Below, one piece after another: positions 18,923 to 26,921 of a DNA stretch of 64,000 nucleotides (position 1 is the first letter of the stretch; each line of letters starts with the position of its first letter). Both the position numbers and the translations under genes were made by a program. The stretch lies in NCBI GenBank assembly GCA_965229645.1, contig OZ245893.1, positions 868,001 through 932,000 on the forward strand. Reading direction: 5' to 3'. The stretch comes from CAXQZM01 sp965229645. GTDB taxonomy: Bacteria; Pseudomonadota; Alphaproteobacteria; UBA7985. A model generated the notes under the pieces. The model was not told the DNA's origin. It saw nothing but the letters and a program-made list of their open reading frames with translations, and made no database searches.

Positions 18923-19618
18923 ATTGAGACGACGGCTATTTCGAAAGCCGACTGCACCTCCTATTTGCGACGAGCCAAGGTTAGACACATTGAGACGACG
19001 GCTATTTCGAAAGCCGACTGCACCTCCTATTTGCGACGAGCCAAGGTTAGACACATTGAGACGACGGCTATTTCGAAAGCCGACTGCACCCAACTCAAGG
19101 TCAACCTCGTTCTCGGTCGTATTGAGACGACGGCTATTTCGAAAGCCGACTGCACCGTAGTTGTCTCTCAGGAGCATAATCTATTCATTGAGACGACGGC
19201 TATTTCGAAAGCCGACTGCACCTCAACCATGGCTAGTAAATCGATAAGGATCATTGAGACGACGGCTATTTCGAAAGCCGACTGCACCACGGGCAGGTTT
19301 GTATCAGTGTGCATTTTTATTGAGACGACGGCTATTTCGAAAGCCGACTGCACCAAAACTTTGAGCGCAGTTTGCTCATTGCGTATTGAGACGACGGCTA
19401 TTTCGAAAGCCGACTGCACCCGCTAGTGGCAGCCCTTGCAACTAAAAAGGATTGAGACGACGGCTATTTCGAAAGCCGACTGCACCGGTTTGTGTTGGGG
19501 GCCTTTTATATTATCGATTTAGACAACGGCTATTTCGAAAGCCGACTGCACCTTTCAGGCTCTAAATCCGTCCAGGTCAAAAATTGAGACTACGGACATT
19601 TCGAAAGCTGACGTCACA
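18923..19618 (+). CRISPR. type VI-A CRISPR array, 11 repeats and 10 spacers
   Basis: The 36-base repeats start at 18923, 18989, 19055, 19121, 19187, 19253, 19319, 19385, 19451, 19517 and 19583; every spacer is 30 bases. Repeats 1-9 are identical. Repeat 10 has two changes (positions 4 and 9). Repeat 11 has seven, which break the stem. The repeat begins ATTGAGAC and ends GACTGCACC, with a CGGCT/AGCCG stem around the loop ATTTCGAA. This is the Cas13a-type handle: a short stem just 5' of an ACTxxACC tail. The remembered R. capsulatus repeat ends ACTGAACC. Spacers 1 and 2 are identical. Transcription is expected on the plus strand, as for cas13a. Confidence 0.97.
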
Positions 19619-19793
19619 CCTGAACTTTTTTCGACCAAACCGCAGACAGATTGAACCAAAACCCATCTCAACTTTGGCGACACACCCGCCTCCCCGCGAC
19701 AAAGCCCTGGACACGCAGGAATCGCCGCCTTAGGAACGCGCAGGTCTTGTCGTCAGCGCAACACTCGCTGGACAAGCCGCGCTCAACAACCTC

Positions 19794-19819
19794 ATCGAGA
19801 CGACAGCTTTGTGAAACTC
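19794..19819 (+). repeat. possible diverged CRISPR repeat remnant
   Basis: The first 15 bases (ATCGAGACGACAGCT) match the repeat start in 13 positions, and GAAA follows at about the right place, but the rest is not alike and the 66-base phase of the array is not kept. It overlaps the GTG start of the next gene. Chance similarity is possible. Confidence 0.3.
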
Positions 19820-20668
19820 TATTGGATCGGTTTGTTCCTCCTGGTTCAGGGGACTTGGGCCTTCGCGGACGCTGCTCGGGCCGCTGCAATCCACGGGGCC
19901 GACTGCAAGCCTCTGGATGTACTGATGGCGCAAAGCCCTGATTTCAGGCGGAACCGGCCCCTTGTGGCCGCCCACGCGCCTTGCGTTCGCAGCGTGCAAA
20001 TCACCGAAGCCAATGGCTTTGTTTGGGATCTTTGGGTCGTGAGTTCAGGTCGGTCACGTCAGGGTCCGCTGATCGTCGCGCTGCACGACAACGAAGAAGT
20101 GGCCTTCGACGGGGCCTTGGAGGCCGTGGCGACCCACGGCGGGGTCTTGGTTGCGGTCAACGGTGCCAATACCCGCTGGTACCAGGGGGTTGACCCCAAC
20201 CGCGCCTTTTATCGGCACAAGGGCGGGCTGGCGTGCGACGGGGTTGCGGCCAACGGGGCCGCCAACTTGTGGGCCCTGATCGACGCCCATATGGGCGCGC
20301 GCACGGTGATCTACAGCGCCCATTCCAACGCCAACGGCCATCGGGGCAACGGCGGGTCGGGGACCATCTCGATCAAACGGCCCAGCGACATTTTTCATCG
20401 GTTCGATTTTGGCAGGGGCCTGTTCCAGGACGAAGACCATGTCCTGATTACCATTCAACGCTCGGCCAAGGACCTTCTGCAAGCCGCAACGGATCGGGGC
20501 TTTCACATCATGGTCGAAGACACCGCGACCCAGCCCTACAACTGTTCCCTCTCGCACTTTGTCGAAACCTATACGGACTACGACTATGCGAACATTGAGG
20601 TTCAAAACGGCGTCTCGGGCGTCTGGGCGCAGATGTTTGGCTTTGCCTACGAGGCCTTGGGGAGTTGA
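19811..20668 (+). CDS. secreted protein with an M14-like (zinc carboxypeptidase/amidase) residue pattern
   Basis: This gene encodes 285 residues with an N-terminal signal peptide (about residues 1-20, ending AFADA), from a GTG start with only a weak ribosome site. The order of motifs recalls M14 metallopeptidases and AstE-type deacylases: a zinc-binding HDNE (H-x-x-E) in VALHDNEE, a substrate-binding NR in GVDPNRAF, a third zinc His in YSAHSN, and a late catalytic-type Glu in YANIEVQNG. These are only pattern matches and the fold is not confirmed. It follows the CRISPR trailer on the same strand but has nothing known to do with Cas13a. Confidence 0.5.
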   Translation: MKLYWIGLFLLVQGTWAFADAARAAAIHGADCKPLDVLMAQSPDFRRNRPLVAAHAPCVRSVQITEANGFVWDLWVVSSGRSRQGPLIVALHDNEEVAFDGALEAVATHGGVLVAVNGANTRWYQGVDPNRAFYRHKGGLACDGVAANGAANLWALIDAHMGARTVIYSAHSNANGHRGNGGSGTISIKRPSDIFHRFDFGRGLFQDEDHVLITIQRSAKDLLQAATDRGFHIMVEDTATQPYNCSLSHFVETYTDYDYANIEVQNGVSGVWAQMFGFAYEALGS

Positions 20669-20686
20669 ATCTGACGCTTGGTGGGG

Positions 20687-20975
20687 GCTTGCTGAATTTA
20701 GGGCCTTATACCAGCGGCGAATGAGAATGACTCTTATGGTCGCTGGTATAAGGGCCGCGACTGCGGCCCCCGTAGCGGCCCCGAGAATAGCGCGAAAGCG
20801 CCTCGGGGTATAAGCGAAGGCCCCGTCGGAGGCGAAACGCGAAGCGTTTCTGCCGTGAGACACAAAACGGCAAAAAAAGGGTCAACTTTTTTCGCCGTTG
20901 GTATTAGGTCCGCCCGACTCTTGGGCGCGGGAAGCGTGCCACACGACCCATCAGCGCCTGACAACCGCCAAACAA
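20687..20975 (+). repeat. second dispersed repeat family, copy 2, interrupted by element B
   Basis: The outer parts 20687-20708 and 20904-20975 belong together. They match the minus strand of 10841-10776 without a break there, and the downstream part (CAGCGCCT, CCGCCAAA, AAAATG) matches 26515-26550. The interruption is exactly the 195-base element plus one copy of TTA. A lone element end (CCGCTGGTA, then TAA) follows at 20992-21000. Confidence 0.75.
20709..20903 (+). mobile_element. MITE-like structured element, copy B (reference copy)
   Basis: This copy is 195 bases long, with ends TACCAGCG and CGTTGGTA (inverted, one mismatch) and TTA on both sides. Internal hairpins in order are TACCAGCG/CGCTGGTA, GGGCCGC/GCGGCCC, CCCCGAG/CTCGGGG with inner GCGC-GAAA-GCGC, GAAACGC/GCGTTTC, and a long AACGGC...GCCGTT stem with A/T-rich core. 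There is no open reading frame of note and no transposase. Other copies are A, C, D, E, F, G and H in this window. The unoccupied site is preserved at 10788-10820. Confidence 0.88.
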
Positions 20976-21040
20976 AATGCTCTTCTCAAACCACCGCTGG
21001 TATAACTTATCCCGACGCGAAACCCCTATGAGGCGTGCGC

Positions 21041-24000
21041 ATGTCCAAAGATATGTTCGCCAACTTTAGCCGCAGCGCAGTTACCCGCGGCAAGACCTAC
21101 GCCAACCGCGGGCGCGTCATCTCTGTGACGGGTGATCGTACGCAAGGAATTCAATCCATCGTCGCCAACACCCGTGGGACAATCTACACCCAGGACATCA
21201 GTTGGACCGAATACGCTGAGATTGAGGGCTTTTGCTCATGCCCCGTGGGCTATAACTGCAAACACGTCGCCGCCGCCCTCATGACCTTTTTTGACAGCGA
21301 AGGAACCGATGATGTGCCGAGATCCTCGGCCATGGATCCGCGCGCGCCCAAGCGCCAGCAAAAGCCCAAGGCGTCGGCGAACGACGGCCTCAATGCCCAC
21401 GCGCGGCAATGGCTGGCGCAGATGGCCGAGTTGGCCGCCGCGCCCGAACCTGGGCGCGACCCGCGCCTTGACCCTTTGGGTCCGCGCCCCGAAGAGTACC
21501 CCGCGCGTATTCGCGACCGCCTGGTCTATGTGCTGGAGGGCGTCGATGGTGAGCTAAGAGTGTCCACCTGGAAGGCACAAGTCAACGCCAAGACGGGCGA
21601 GTTGAACGCCGCCAGCAGGCCTTACGACGTCTTCCACAACCTACGCCAAAACGTCGCCCAGTTCATTCGACCCCTTGACCTGGACTTGCTGGGGCGTTTG
21701 CTGCAAGCCAAGTTGATCAAGGGAGGCACCTTTTACCAAAGCTTTGGCTATGGCGTGCCAAACTACTTGGAACGCCCGTGGATGTTTGACCCAAAGTTGA
21801 TTGAGGATCTCTGCGCCACGGGACGTTGCTTTGCCCTCGATCCCCCAGAACCTGCCGCAGACGCTGGCGAGCGCGACGTCGCGTTGTTTGGGACCGCGTC
21901 CCAGCGCGAAAAACCCAATTTGCGAAAGCCTTTGACCTGGTCGCCCGCGCGTCGCGCCCCCGAACTGACCTGGAAAATGCACGCGAGCGGGGCTCAGCGG
22001 CTTGGATTTTCAGGCGGCACGATCGCCAATTTGGGCGACACCAGCTTGTGGATCGACGCCGAAAAACAGCAAATCGGGATGCTGGAAACCCAGGTTTCGC
22101 CAGCGATTTTGAAGTTGCTATCGCGCAGCCCCGCCCTGCAAGTCGACAGCCCAAACTTGGCGAGCCTGAACCTGCCCAAGACTCTCGGCTCCATGAAGAT
22201 TCCCCCGCCCCAGATGCTAAGCGTCGAGGAGCGGAGCGTCGAGACCCCCAAGGTGCATCTGGCCCTTGCCGCCGCCAAAACACGCGCAGGGTCTTGGGTC
22301 TGGGCCGACCCGATTTCCTTGCCCACGCTGACGGTGACGTTCGACTACGCGGGGCACAAGGTCCGCCATCAGGACGCTGGCCCCATTCGTTTCCTCGATA
22401 AGGGTCAGATTGTTCACCTACGCCGTGATGAGGATTGGGAGGCGTCCTGCCTACAACGCCTCGCAGCTTACGGCGCGGTGGCCCCCGAACAGATCGAGGA
22501 TCTCCCGTCAAAAAAGATGCTTGAGGCCGATCTGGTCTTCGACGAAGGCCATGAACAGCGGGCGCTCAGGTTCACGGCCGAGGGCGTCCCTGCCTTGCGC
22601 CGGGACGGGTGGACCGTCACCCTTAGCAAGCAGTGGCCCTATCGCATTACCGAGGGCACGGCTGCGTTCTCTGCCTTCACGACCGCGAGCAAGAACGAAG
22701 ATAAGTTCCAGGGACACTCCTGGTTTGAAATGGGGTTTGAGGCCGAAATCGACGGCCAAAAGTTCAACATAGCATCCTTGATCGCCGCCTTTACCCAGCA
22801 GTATGCGGCCCGCTACCTGCACGACGGCTTGCCCGATCTAGAGGCCTTTCGCGTCGATATAGCCGATGACTTGGCCTATTTGAAGTTGCAGAACGGGACC
22901 TACGCCGCCGTCTCGCCCGTCCCCATCGCCCCGATCTTGCATCTGTTCCTCAGCCGACAAATCGAACTCGAGCTCATGCACCCGAGCGAGGCGAGCCTGG
23001 CGCAGCATATGCAGGAGGCCCTGGCAGGCAGCGACGTTCGGTTCGCCGACCATGCGGGCATCTTACCGCTCGCCTCAGCGTTGGAGGCGCTGGGCAAAAC
23101 CCCCGATGCGCCGTTTCAGCCGCCCGCGAACCTATGCGCCACCTTGCGGCCCTATCAGGCCTTCGGCGCCGAATGGATGACGCGCCTGACCCAATCGGGC
23201 TTTGGCGGGGTGCTGGCCGATGATATGGGGTTGGGCAAGACCTTACAAACCCTCACGACCTTGCTGACGCGCACACAACAAAATCCAGCGCCTCAAACGC
23301 CGTCCCTCCTCATCGTCCCGACCAGCTTGCTCAGCACCTGGCAGACGCAAGCGGCGGATTTCACGCCCGACCTGCGCCTCCATATCCACCACGGCTCCGA
23401 TCGCCTGCGCGACCTCTCCAACCTCGATGGCACGGACCTGGTGATCAGCACCTACCCTTTGCTGGCGCGGGATCGAGACATCTTGGCGGCGCAAGACTGG
23501 GATTTGGTCATGTTGGACGAGGCGCAAACGCTCAAAAACCCCGCCTCGCAGATGGCCAAGGCCCTGCGCCACATGTCCGCCAAAGGGCGTCTGGCGCTCA
23601 CGGGAACGCCCGTGGAAAATTCGTTGCAAGACTTATGGACCCTGTACGACTGGGTCGTTCCAGGTTTGCTGGGCAATCGCAAAACCTTCACCAGCCTGTT
23701 TCGTACTCCCATCGAAAAGCATAAAGACGCCGACGCCCAGGCGCGCCTCAATCGACGCTTGAACCCTTTCCTGCTGCGGCGCACCAAGGAAGAGGTCGCG
23801 ACCGAGCTGCCACCGCGCACGGAAATCATCGAATCCGTGACCTTGAGCAAGCCTCAGCAAGCCCTCTACGAGTCGGTGCGGGTCACCATGGATCGGCGCG
23901 TGCAGGAGGCGGTGGCGAGCAAAGGCTTTACGCGCGCCCAGATCACGATCTTGGACGCCTTGCTAAAGTTGCGGCAAGTCTGCTGCGACCCTGGCTTGGT

Positions 24001-24547
24001 CAAGATCGAGGCCGCGCGCACGGTCACCGAAAGCGCCAAGCGCGCGCGCTTGCGCGACATGGTGCAGGAGTTCATGGCGGCAGGGCGCAAGGTGCTGATC
24101 TTCTCCCAATTCACCTCCATGCTGGATCTGATCGCTAAGGACCTAAGCGAGATGCACCTGCCCTACACCATGTTGACCGGGCAAACCAAGGATCGCAAAG
24201 GCGTCTTGCAACAGTTCAAGGAAGGCGAGGCCTCCATCTTCCTCTTGAGTCTCAAGGCGGGCGGCGTCGGGCTAACCCTGACCGAGGCGGATACGGTGAT
24301 CCTCTACGATCCCTGGTGGAACCCTGCCGCCGAACGCCAAGCCATGGACCGCGCCCACCGGATCGGCCAGGACAAGCCCGTGTTCGTGCATCGTCTGGTC
24401 GCCAGCGGCACGGTCGAGGAAAAAGTCCTCGCCCTCCAGGCTCATAAGCAAGCCCTGGCCGACGCGGTACTGAATGCCGACACCGATACCTCCGCGCCAA
24501 AGTTCGACCCCGAAACCTTGCGGGACCTGTTCGCACCGCTGGAATAA
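21041..24547 (+). CDS. SWIM zinc finger / SNF2-family helicase
   Basis: This 1,168-residue protein has an N-terminal SWIM zinc-binding motif (CSCPVGYNCKH, starting near residue 65). About 600 residues of unassigned sequence follow, then a SNF2 ATPase core. Walker A is in DDMGLGKT (about residue 727), the Walker B box is DEAQ (about residue 826), and the C-terminal helicase lobe ends with DRAHRIGQ. Such proteins use ATP to translocate on duplex DNA or remodel nucleoprotein; the bacterial role is often unknown. ATG at 21041 is preferred to the GTG two codons earlier. It follows element B and stands alone. It could belong to genome defence or repair, but nothing in the context proves that. Confidence 0.92.
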   Translation: MSKDMFANFSRSAVTRGKTYANRGRVISVTGDRTQGIQSIVANTRGTIYTQDISWTEYAEIEGFCSCPVGYNCKHVAAALMTFFDSEGTDDVPRSSAMDPRAPKRQQKPKASANDGLNAHARQWLAQMAELAAAPEPGRDPRLDPLGPRPEEYPARIRDRLVYVLEGVDGELRVSTWKAQVNAKTGELNAASRPYDVFHNLRQNVAQFIRPLDLDLLGRLLQAKLIKGGTFYQSFGYGVPNYLERPWMFDPKLIEDLCATGRCFALDPPEPAADAGERDVALFGTASQREKPNLRKPLTWSPARRAPELTWKMHASGAQRLGFSGGTIANLGDTSLWIDAEKQQIGMLETQVSPAILKLLSRSPALQVDSPNLASLNLPKTLGSMKIPPPQMLSVEERSVETPKVHLALAAAKTRAGSWVWADPISLPTLTVTFDYAGHKVRHQDAGPIRFLDKGQIVHLRRDEDWEASCLQRLAAYGAVAPEQIEDLPSKKMLEADLVFDEGHEQRALRFTAEGVPALRRDGWTVTLSKQWPYRITEGTAAFSAFTTASKNEDKFQGHSWFEMGFEAEIDGQKFNIASLIAAFTQQYAARYLHDGLPDLEAFRVDIADDLAYLKLQNGTYAAVSPVPIAPILHLFLSRQIELELMHPSEASLAQHMQEALAGSDVRFADHAGILPLASALEALGKTPDAPFQPPANLCATLRPYQAFGAEWMTRLTQSGFGGVLADDMGLGKTLQTLTTLLTRTQQNPAPQTPSLLIVPTSLLSTWQTQAADFTPDLRLHIHHGSDRLRDLSNLDGTDLVISTYPLLARDRDILAAQDWDLVMLDEAQTLKNPASQMAKALRHMSAKGRLALTGTPVENSLQDLWTLYDWVVPGLLGNRKTFTSLFRTPIEKHKDADAQARLNRRLNPFLLRRTKEEVATELPPRTEIIESVTLSKPQQALYESVRVTMDRRVQEAVASKGFTRAQITILDALLKLRQVCCDPGLVKIEAARTVTESAKRARLRDMVQEFMAAGRKVLIFSQFTSMLDLIAKDLSEMHLPYTMLTGQTKDRKGVLQQFKEGEASIFLLSLKAGGVGLTLTEADTVILYDPWWNPAAERQAMDRAHRIGQDKPVFVHRLVASGTVEEKVLALQAHKQALADAVLNADTDTSAPKFDPETLRDLFAPLE

Positions 24548-24644
24548 GCCGCCCTTGAAATACGGCCTGTCTTGGTGCCTGCCGACGCCAACGCACCGCC
24601 AAACCCCCTTCCCAATGCCCGTAGAGACGCATAGGGCGGCATCC

Positions 24645-25556
24645 ATGCATCGGTTCTTGCCCATCCTCTATCTCCTGGGCCTCACCCTTGCCAGCGGGTG
24701 CGCAACGCCTGCAGGAACGCAGGTGCCCGCAAGCGCGCTTCCGCCCACCCCTCAAGCGACAACCCCAATCCCGCAAGCGCGCCGCGTTGCCTGCGCCAGC
24801 GGGGTAGGAAATGCCACCATCAGCTGCAGCGACCAAAGGCTGACATTGGAAAGCAACGGCCTGCCCCAGCACGAGGTCATGGTTGGGATCGATAGCGGCG
24901 CCTGGAACGCCCAATGGCCCGCGGCGCAGGTCTATCGCGGTGCCAACGCCTTTGCCGTGCCGCGCGTCCCCGAACTGGCGCCCCAACCGACCTTGACGGT
25001 GCGCAATGCCGCTGGGGTGGCGGTCAATGGGGTCCCGATCTTTTTCCCCCATGCCCCTGGCAAAGCGGGAAAGGACTCCTGCCTCCGATTTGACGGGCTT
25101 CAGGGAATTGTGACCGACACCAGTTGCCTGCGCGATCCCGTCGCGGCGGGGGAAATGGACGACTGCGGCGGGCATACGGGGCGCGGCGGGGACTACCACT
25201 ATCATGGCGAACCGACCTGCCTGCGCGACCGCCTGCCCACGGGCACGATCTTGGGTTACATGCTCGACGGGTTTCCCGTCTATGCCGATCCCTTGCCTGG
25301 GTCCGTCGCCTATCAGGCGTGCGGGGGCCACATTTCGCCCGCGGGCGCAATCCACTACGCCTTTTCTGATACCTATCCTTACGTCACGGGCTGCCTGCTG
25401 GGCTTGTTTCAAGAAGGCCCGCGAACGCGCGGGGTGCGCGAATACGACGGCAAGGTCGGTCGCAACCCTGGCGTCATTACCGACCACGAATTCCTGCGCG
25501 GCAACTGCCAAGCCCTCACCTTCGCCCGTGCGGGCCGCATCGAACATTGCCTCTAA
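24645..25556 (+). CDS. YHYH-domain lipoprotein
   Basis: This 303-residue protein has a lipoprotein signal (LTLASGC, cysteine near residue 18), so it is expected to be lipid-anchored in the envelope. The domain signature GGDYHYHG lies at about residue 185, in a Cys- and Gly-rich context typical of the YHYH family, whose biochemical role is not established. ATG at 24645 is chosen because the signal peptide begins there; the upstream frame to 24474 is within or next to the helicase gene and is unsuitable. The gene is 97 bases downstream of the helicase on the same strand. Confidence 0.82.
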   Translation: MHRFLPILYLLGLTLASGCATPAGTQVPASALPPTPQATTPIPQARRVACASGVGNATISCSDQRLTLESNGLPQHEVMVGIDSGAWNAQWPAAQVYRGANAFAVPRVPELAPQPTLTVRNAAGVAVNGVPIFFPHAPGKAGKDSCLRFDGLQGIVTDTSCLRDPVAAGEMDDCGGHTGRGGDYHYHGEPTCLRDRLPTGTILGYMLDGFPVYADPLPGSVAYQACGGHISPAGAIHYAFSDTYPYVTGCLLGLFQEGPRTRGVREYDGKVGRNPGVITDHEFLRGNCQALTFARAGRIEHCL

Positions 25557-25588
25557 GTGCAAGGGCATATTTTTTGGGACGCAAAGAC

Positions 25589-26389
25589 TTGATATCTAAG
25601 CGAGTCTTTTCCTACTGGTACCAGGGGCAACTGCGACGCACGGACTGGCTATGCCTCGAATCCTGGGTCCGCCATGGGTTCGAGGCCACGCTCTATAGCC
25701 ACGATCCGCAGACGCGCGTGCCTGCGGGAGTCACTTGGGCCGATGCCAGCCTGATCCTGCCGATTGCGCTGAAGGACAAAATGCTGCCGCTAAGGGGGGG
25801 CGATGCCCATCGTGCGGTGGTCAGCTTCTCCGACCTGATTCGCATGAAAGGAATGCAACGGGGCCTGGGTCTGTGGCTCGATACCGATGTCTACCTCCTA
25901 AAACCCTTCACCTACGACGTGGGGGAGCCGTTCTTGGGGTGGGAGGGGTTCAATCGCATCGGTGCCTCCGTGATCTACGTGCCGCCCCAGAGCGCCTTTT
26001 GCCGCGACTATGCCCAGGTGTTCGACGATGTCGAGCGCGTCCCAAGCTGGGTCGAATGGCGCAAAGCCACATGGCGTCCCCTGAAGTGGCGCCTGCAAGG
26101 CCTTCCCTTTCGCCCAGGCGACCTCGGGATCACCATCTTTGGCAACTACGCCTTCACCCGTCTTGGGCGCAAATACTACCGCAAGTCGCAAATTCTACCG
26201 AAGAACCGCTTCTACGCCTGGACGGGCAAGCACAGCCAAAGGTTCTACACCGACCCGCAAGGCCTAGACCAACTCACCGCCCAAGAGGCATGGGGAATTC
26301 ATGTTCACCGCAAATTCTTGGACAGCAAAACCCCGATCCCTGGCAGCTTATACGAAACAGCGCTAAGAACCACGGCCTACCCGTCTTGA
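25589..26389 (+). CDS. glycosyltransferase with DXD sugar motif (GT32-like)
   Basis: This protein has about 266 residues. The N-terminal SYWYQGQLRRTDWLCLESW and the central LWLDTDVYLLKP (DxD metal/nucleotide-sugar site) are the pattern of small GT-A fold transferases related to GT32 and capsular polysaccharide enzymes. The start is uncertain: the frame is open from TTG 25547, overlapping the previous gene, and TTG 25589 gives a compact protein. It probably adds a hexose to a cell-surface glycan, but donor and acceptor are unknown. No other glycan genes are next to it. Confidence 0.75.
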   Translation: MISKRVFSYWYQGQLRRTDWLCLESWVRHGFEATLYSHDPQTRVPAGVTWADASLILPIALKDKMLPLRGGDAHRAVVSFSDLIRMKGMQRGLGLWLDTDVYLLKPFTYDVGEPFLGWEGFNRIGASVIYVPPQSAFCRDYAQVFDDVERVPSWVEWRKATWRPLKWRLQGLPFRPGDLGITIFGNYAFTRLGRKYYRKSQILPKNRFYAWTGKHSQRFYTDPQGLDQLTAQEAWGIHVHRKFLDSKTPIPGSLYETALRTTAYPS

Positions 26390-26921
26390 CTGCGAAAGAA
26401 GCGCCAAGAAACCCATGAAACCTGCAATGCCCCGCAATAGGACAGCAGTTATGAGATTTTCCGCTGGTAAAAAGGGATGGTGCGAGGATGGACCCTTCCG
26501 TCCCATCACACGATCAGTCAGCGCCTAAACACCGCCAAAGAAAAATGTCATTCCGAGCCAAGCGAAGCGAAGTCGCAGGATCCAGCACCGATCAGTGGCG
26601 GGAAGTACAGACGGCACGAACCTTGCGCCGTGCCAAACACCGCCAACAGACCTACCTGTCCCCAAAATCGAGGGTCCCCGCACCCAATTCAACCATCCAA
26701 AATTCCGAATAAAACAGGGGCGAACAGGCCGCAAAATCGATTGGAACAGGGAATTTTCCGAATAACAGGAAACTTGCAAAATGCCCGCCTAGAATAAGGC
26801 TTTTCGGCGCTCCAAAACCATTTTTACCCCCCAAAATCCCCCATTTCCCCCCCAAATTTAACAAAATTCCCTGTTTCCGTCGTTCAAGAAGGCGATTCAC
26901 TTGGCCCTATCACGCTCCAGA
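26390..26921. other. 532-base spacer with repeat fragments, no gene
   Basis: The stretch holds a lone element end (26461-26469, CCGCTGGTA), a copy of the second repeat family (about 26495-26570, with CAGCGCCT, CCGCCAAAG and AAGCGAAGCGAAG), and C-rich runs near 26829-26860. Short frames on both strands have no ribosome sites or recognisable products. It lies between a glycosyltransferase gene and the end of a convergent gene. Confidence 0.6.

Noticed and set aside
18824..19426. 200-codon plus-strand frame (and frames on the other strand) across the array
   Set aside because: Repeat plus spacer is 66 bases, a multiple of three, so frames stay open by construction. The protein would be eight copies of a repeat-encoded peptide.
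26829..26860. C-rich runs as a G-quadruplex or functional element
   Set aside because: Irregular spacing and no gene nearby that would use it. Could be simple low complexity.
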